This document shows positions 60,962 through 64,000 of a DNA stretch of 64,000 nt, in pieces. Source of the stretch: Lachnospiraceae bacterium (lineage in GTDB: Bacteria; Bacillota; Clostridia; Lachnospirales; Lachnospiraceae); the NCBI GenBank assembly GCA_022800815.1, contig JAAWRC010000009.1, forward strand, positions 32,635-96,634, read 5' to 3'. Position 1 is the first letter of the stretch; each line of letters begins with the position of its first letter. The position numbers were made by a program, and so were the translations under genes. Below the pieces are notes generated by a model that made no database searches, was not told the DNA's origin, and saw only the letters and a program-made list of their open reading frames with translations.

Positions 60962-61977
60962 AGAACGCCCCCGGACTCCGCCCGGTGCCGGATCAGCTCA
61001 CCCGCAATGCTGATGGCGATCTCCGCCGGAGTTTCCGCCCCGATGGCAAGGCCGATGGGGGAATGGACCCGGTCATAAGCATCCGCCGGATACCCGATCG
61101 CCGTGAGCCTCTCCTTTGTCGCTTCGATCTTCCTCCGGCTCCCGATACAGCCGATATAGGAAAGCGGAAGTTTTAACACCTGAGAAAGCACCTCAAAATC
61201 CGCCTGATGGCCCCTGGTCATGATGACCACGTAATCCTGCTTGGTCAGGGTGACCGTTTCCCCTATTTTCTTAAAATCCCCCAGGAAGATCTCCGACGCT
61301 CCCCCGCCGAAGAGCTCCGGCCTCGCAAATTCCGGCCGGTCCTCGAACACTGCCACCGAGAATCCGATATGCGCCAGCACCGGAACCAGCTCTTGCGACA
61401 CATGACCGCCGCCGAACACGTAGACCCGGCCGGCCCGGCCCACCGGCTCCACATACCAGGAGGGCTCTCCGACCCGGTAAACAGCCCCCGCTTTCATAAG
61501 CCCGGAAAGATCATGTTCTGAAATCCCCTCCCCGAAATGAAGCCCCTCCCCGTCAAAAAACGCCATGGCCGTCACCTGGTTTCCCTCAAACCGGCGCACC
61601 AGCCAGGAGTCCTCATTCTTGAGGCAGGCCTCCCGCAGACGGTAAAACAGGGGCAGGTCCCCCTCCCCTTCCAGGTATTGGAAATACACCTTCACGTCCC
61701 CGCCGCAGACCATCCCCAGTCCGGCCACGTCGTCCTTATTCAGGTTGTAGCCCACCGTGTCGGAGACCTTCTCCCGCAAAAGCTTCCCGGCATACTTCTG
61801 GGCCGCATACTCCACCGCCCCGCCGCCGATGGTCCCCTCCGAATGCCCGTCCGCAAAGACCAGCATCCTGGCCCCGGCCCCCCTCGGCGTGGAACCGGAG
61901 CTTGCCAGAATGCTGACCCATATCAGCGCCTCTCCCCTCTCCAGGGCCTTGATGATCGATCCTGCCCACTGTCTCAT
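60958..61977 (-). CDS. xdhC: XdhC-family molybdenum-hydroxylase accessory protein
   Basis: A 339-aa protein needed to insert sulfurated molybdenum cofactor into xanthine-dehydrogenase-type enzymes. The N-terminal XdhC/CoxI region (ASSGSTPRGAGARML) is followed by a Rossmann C-terminal domain with VYVFGGGHVSQEL and YIGCIGSRRKI. The start at 61977 has GGGAGGATATATTCT; the longer open frame upstream is not coding. No molybdenum hydroxylase itself is in the window. Confidence 0.88.
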   Translation of the reverse strand: MRQWAGSIIKALERGEALIWVSILASSGSTPRGAGARMLVFADGHSEGTIGGGAVEYAAQKYAGKLLREKVSDTVGYNLNKDDVAGLGMVCGGDVKVYFQYLEGEGDLPLFYRLREACLKNEDSWLVRRFEGNQVTAMAFFDGEGLHFGEGISEHDLSGLMKAGAVYRVGEPSWYVEPVGRAGRVYVFGGGHVSQELVPVLAHIGFSVAVFEDRPEFARPELFGGGASEIFLGDFKKIGETVTLTKQDYVVIMTRGHQADFEVLSQVLKLPLSYIGCIGSRRKIEATKERLTAIGYPADAYDRVHSPIGLAIGAETPAEIAISIAGELIRHRAESGGVL

Positions 61978-62058
61978 AGAATATATCCTCCCTCCCCGTT
62001 GCATTCCTAAATCCATAAATCCCGCTTGAGTTTCCACATGCCGCAAAAACTCAAATAA

Positions 62059-62067
62059 ATTATAGCA
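62059..62067 (-). promoter_or_regulatory. Extended -10 promoter of xdhC
   Basis: On the - strand, TGCTATAAT (62067-62059) is an extended -10. I see no good -35 at the usual distance. It places transcription start about 75 bp upstream of the xdhC ATG. Confidence 0.55.
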
Positions 62068-62143
62068 CAAAACAGACTGGAATTGGGAAAAGGATCGAAT
62101 TACTTTCAAAATTCCTCCTTTGGGCAATCGGTGCGCTGAAACG

Positions 62144-62400
62144 TCATTTGACCCGAGAGGAATGTGCCGGCATACTGGACCGGACAGACAGCGCTGTATC
62201 CGCAGCGCATACGGCGACAAGAATTGTGCCCATAAAAGCGGAGACGGCGGCCGGGATTCCCAATATGGCACTTTCAAGGAGGGGATGTAACATTTTTATC
62301 TGCGCCACTGAAAGCAGCCCCCACCCAAACATGACCGCCCCAAAGCCATACATAGGAATGGCCGGACCATACAAAAATCCACGGTTTACCCATTTCCTCC
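62144..62400 (-). pseudogene. Remnant of a CmpB-type putative ABC transporter membrane protein
   Basis: The frame reads KWVNRGFLYGPAIPMYGFGAV, the conserved start of PF06541 (putative ABC-transporter type IV) proteins, then a shortened hydrophobic region and a C-terminal segment VAVCAADTALSV resembling the end of that family. The middle with the FGARWWDYS-type motif is missing. The fragment begins near the MATE stop and ends at 62144. It is probably an internal deletion. The alternative is a novel small membrane protein. Confidence 0.5.
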
Positions 62401-62425
62401 TATATGAGACAAATATTATTTTCGT

Positions 62426-63730
62426 TCACAAAACCATTTCCCGCCTGTCCACACGCCGCTTCAGGAGCAGGGCCAGAAGGGCGGATAGAACCCTTGCGAG
62501 CACCGTGCTCCACCAGATCATGATCTGCCCGCCGAACAGAGGCGGCAAGATAAACATCAGGACTAACATGAACAGCGGTTCTATAAAAGTCAGGATATAA
62601 GAAAAAACGCTCTTTTCCGTCGCATAAAAGCTTGCCGTCGTAATGCGGAGAACCGCAACAAAAGGTACGGAGACCAGAAAAATGGGGATGATTTTGGCAA
62701 CTGCCCTGTTTACCTCGCCCGACGCCCCGAACAAGACCCCGAGGCTTCCCCTTGTCAGATACAGAACGATACAGCCAACGACAGATAAAGCAAAAGCAAA
62801 CCCGTAGGCCAATTTCCGCACAAATTTTAAGTCGGCCCAGTTTTTTTCTCCGTGACACCGGCTGATCAGCGGCTGGCTCCCGTCCCCGATTCCCTGCAGG
62901 ATCAGATAAATGATACAGATCACATATGCAATACACGCATAAGTGGCGATCGCCGCCTCCCCGCCATAGGAAACAGAAAAACGGTTGATGATGATCAGCG
63001 AAATGTTGGGGGACATGGCAAGTCCAAAGGGTGCAATCCCGATTTTGATCACGGAGGCCGACACCTGACCCAGCTTTGCGGAAGGGATCCGCAGCGTGAA
63101 TTGCCCTTTCCTCAGTAAATAGGCAAGCGCCATCAGCATGGTGACACCCTGTCCGATGATGGTGGCCCACGCCGCACCGGCAACGCCCTGCCCCAGCACC
63201 CACACGAACATATAATCCAGAATGATATTGGTGACAAATCCTGCGATCATGGAGAGCATCGCATAGAAGGAGCCGCCGTGATTGCGGATAAAGGGGACCA
63301 GCCCCGTGCCGATCACCTGCAGGGCCGCCCCCAAAGCGATCACGGTGATGTACTCCTCTCCCAGAGAGAGAAGCTGCCCCTCCGCCCCCAACAGGCCCAA
63401 AAGAGAGCTGTTCAAAAAGAAGACGGCGAATGTCAGGGCAACGCTCGAAATAAGCAAAAGCCACAAGGCTCCCGCCGTAAATTCTTTTGCCCCGGCCTCG
63501 TTCTTTTCCGCCTTATTGATGGAATAATAGATAGCCCCGCCCATGCCGATCCCGGTTCCCAGCGCCTGGATCACCGCCACGATCGGATAGGCGATATTCA
63601 CGGCCGAAAGCCCCAGGTCACCGATACTGTTTCCGACAAAGAAACCGTCCACGATCGCATAAACACCCGACAAGGCAAAGGACAGCATAGAAGGTATCAC
63701 ATACTGAAAAAAGGTTTTTACGTCACGCAT
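62426..63730 (-). CDS. MATE-family efflux transporter
   Basis: A protein of about 434 aa with twelve TM helices of the MATE/MepA fold (sodium- or proton-driven drug or toxin export). The N-terminal FFQYVIPSMLSFALSGVYAIVDGFFVG and the middle FVTNIILDYMFVWVLGQGVAGAAWATIIG are diagnostic. The start at 63730 has AAGGAGAAGTAGATC. It is alone, flanked by the CmpB remnant and a gene-poor AT-rich end. Confidence 0.9.
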   Translation of the reverse strand: MRDVKTFFQYVIPSMLSFALSGVYAIVDGFFVGNSIGDLGLSAVNIAYPIVAVIQALGTGIGMGGAIYYSINKAEKNEAGAKEFTAGALWLLLISSVALTFAVFFLNSSLLGLLGAEGQLLSLGEEYITVIALGAALQVIGTGLVPFIRNHGGSFYAMLSMIAGFVTNIILDYMFVWVLGQGVAGAAWATIIGQGVTMLMALAYLLRKGQFTLRIPSAKLGQVSASVIKIGIAPFGLAMSPNISLIIINRFSVSYGGEAAIATYACIAYVICIIYLILQGIGDGSQPLISRCHGEKNWADLKFVRKLAYGFAFALSVVGCIVLYLTRGSLGVLFGASGEVNRAVAKIIPIFLVSVPFVAVLRITTASFYATEKSVFSYILTFIEPLFMLVLMFILPPLFGGQIMIWWSTVLARVLSALLALLLKRRVDRREMVL

Positions 63731-63911
63731 TTGATCTACTTCTCCTTGCAAATAGTCCCGGTTTCAATGAAGCAGAATGTAGTATTATGAGCAACGCACC
63801 CCGCCCGTAAAGACTTTATCCAATCAAAGTTACACGGCCTTGCGCCGTCATAATTTTCGCCGCCGCAAATTACCTGTTCGATCATGCCGTCTCCAAGATA
63901 TTACTTGGAAT
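63731..63911. other. Gene-poor right-end region
   Basis: No gene is recognised here. A CCAAG-N6-CTTGG palindrome (63893-63908) lies just before a possible small start. The composition becomes AT-rich toward the window end, unlike the rest of the segment. Confidence 0.5.
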
Positions 63912-64000
63912 ATGGCAAGAAAACTGAAAATCATGGAAAATGATAAACATCCACTTGACGACTTGAAAAATGACGAAATCACTAAAAGACGTGAAAAATG
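63912..64000 (+). CDS. Possible partial gene start at the right edge
   Basis: From ATG at 63912 the frame is open to the window end. It encodes MARKLKIMENDKHPLDDL followed by KNDEITKRREK. It is very lysine-rich and AT-rich, unlike the neighbouring coding style. The upstream ACTTGGAAT gives no clear RBS. I do not recognise it. It may be the beginning of a horizontally acquired gene or chance open frame. Confidence 0.35.
   Translation, partial: MARKLKIMENDKHPLDDLKNDEITKRREK

Noticed and set aside
61978..62277. N-terminal extension of XdhC by 100 residues
   Set aside because: It runs through a promoter-like region (TGCTATAAT) and gives no homologous sequence; the start at 61977 has a good RBS.
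62400..63464. Alternative - strand frame over the MATE gene
   Set aside because: The overlapping frame at 62426-63730 encodes a clear MATE transporter; the other is a shadow.

Overview
The window looks like a chromosomal segment of a spore-forming, GC-moderate Clostridia member, most probably Lachnospiraceae (Bacillota). Family level is inference. It rests on a SpoIVA C-terminus at the left edge, Firmicutes-type LexA boxes, an L27 with the Prp-cleaved N-terminal extension, ChW-repeat surface proteins, a MutL with an endonuclease motif, MinCDE alongside MreC/MreD, and gene orders (rplU-prp-rpmA-obg; sepF-ylmH-aroB-lspA-rluD; radC-mreCD-pbp2-minCDE-rodA-mgsA; miaB-mutS-mutL-miaA) that fit this group. 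I see no tRNA, rRNA, CRISPR array, IS element or prophage.

Layout. 0-7 kb: end of spoIVA, a PAS/HTH regulator with two copies of a palindrome, a membrane-anchored MutS-like ATPase, RNase HI, and a two-component system followed by an unrecognised membrane-anchored protein. 7-11.6 kb: ribosome biogenesis and NAD genes (rplU, prp, rpmA, obg, yhbY, a nadD-yqeK fusion, rsfS). 11.6-12.9 kb: lexA divergent from a yneA-like SOS division inhibitor, with five LexA boxes between them. 13.1-16.7 kb: a six-ChW-repeat L,D-transpeptidase facing a tyrosine recombinase and a TtcA-like tRNA thiolase. 16.9-25 kb: glmS, a cytidylate-kinase-like protein, and the rluD/lspA/aroB/ylmH/sepF/HlyD-like operon. 25-35.6 kb: cell shape and division (P-loop protein, dacA, mgsA, rodA, minEDC, PBP2, mreD, mreC, radC). 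35.7-48.4 kb: PLP lyase, decayed M20 peptidase, miaA, a PilZ protein, mutL, mutS, a C39-like peptidase, miaB. 48.6-52.5 kb: proline synthesis, with a 5-formyltetrahydrofolate cyclo-ligase fused to ProA, plus DUF896, patatin and ProB. 52.6-57.4 kb: a FecCD-type ABC importer operon with a methyltransferase and a small NTPase, divergent from its binding lipoprotein. 57.4-64 kb: an accessory zone with small proteins, truncated transporters, a GNAT, an orphan PstS-like lipoprotein, molybdo-hydroxylase accessory genes (a nucleotidyltransferase-like/ModE-like fusion and XdhC), a MATE exporter, and an AT-rich tail.

The most unusual signal is a family of long intergenic hairpins at about 3571-3746, 12870-13095 and 43160-43310. 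They share a tip motif, and two copies share long identical blocks with compensatory stem changes. This could be a dispersed structured repeat or RNA not explained by the genes. Other notable points are the folate/proline enzyme fusion, the possible pseudoknot between rpmA and obg, the missing mreB, and the degenerate nucleotidyltransferase-ModE fusion.
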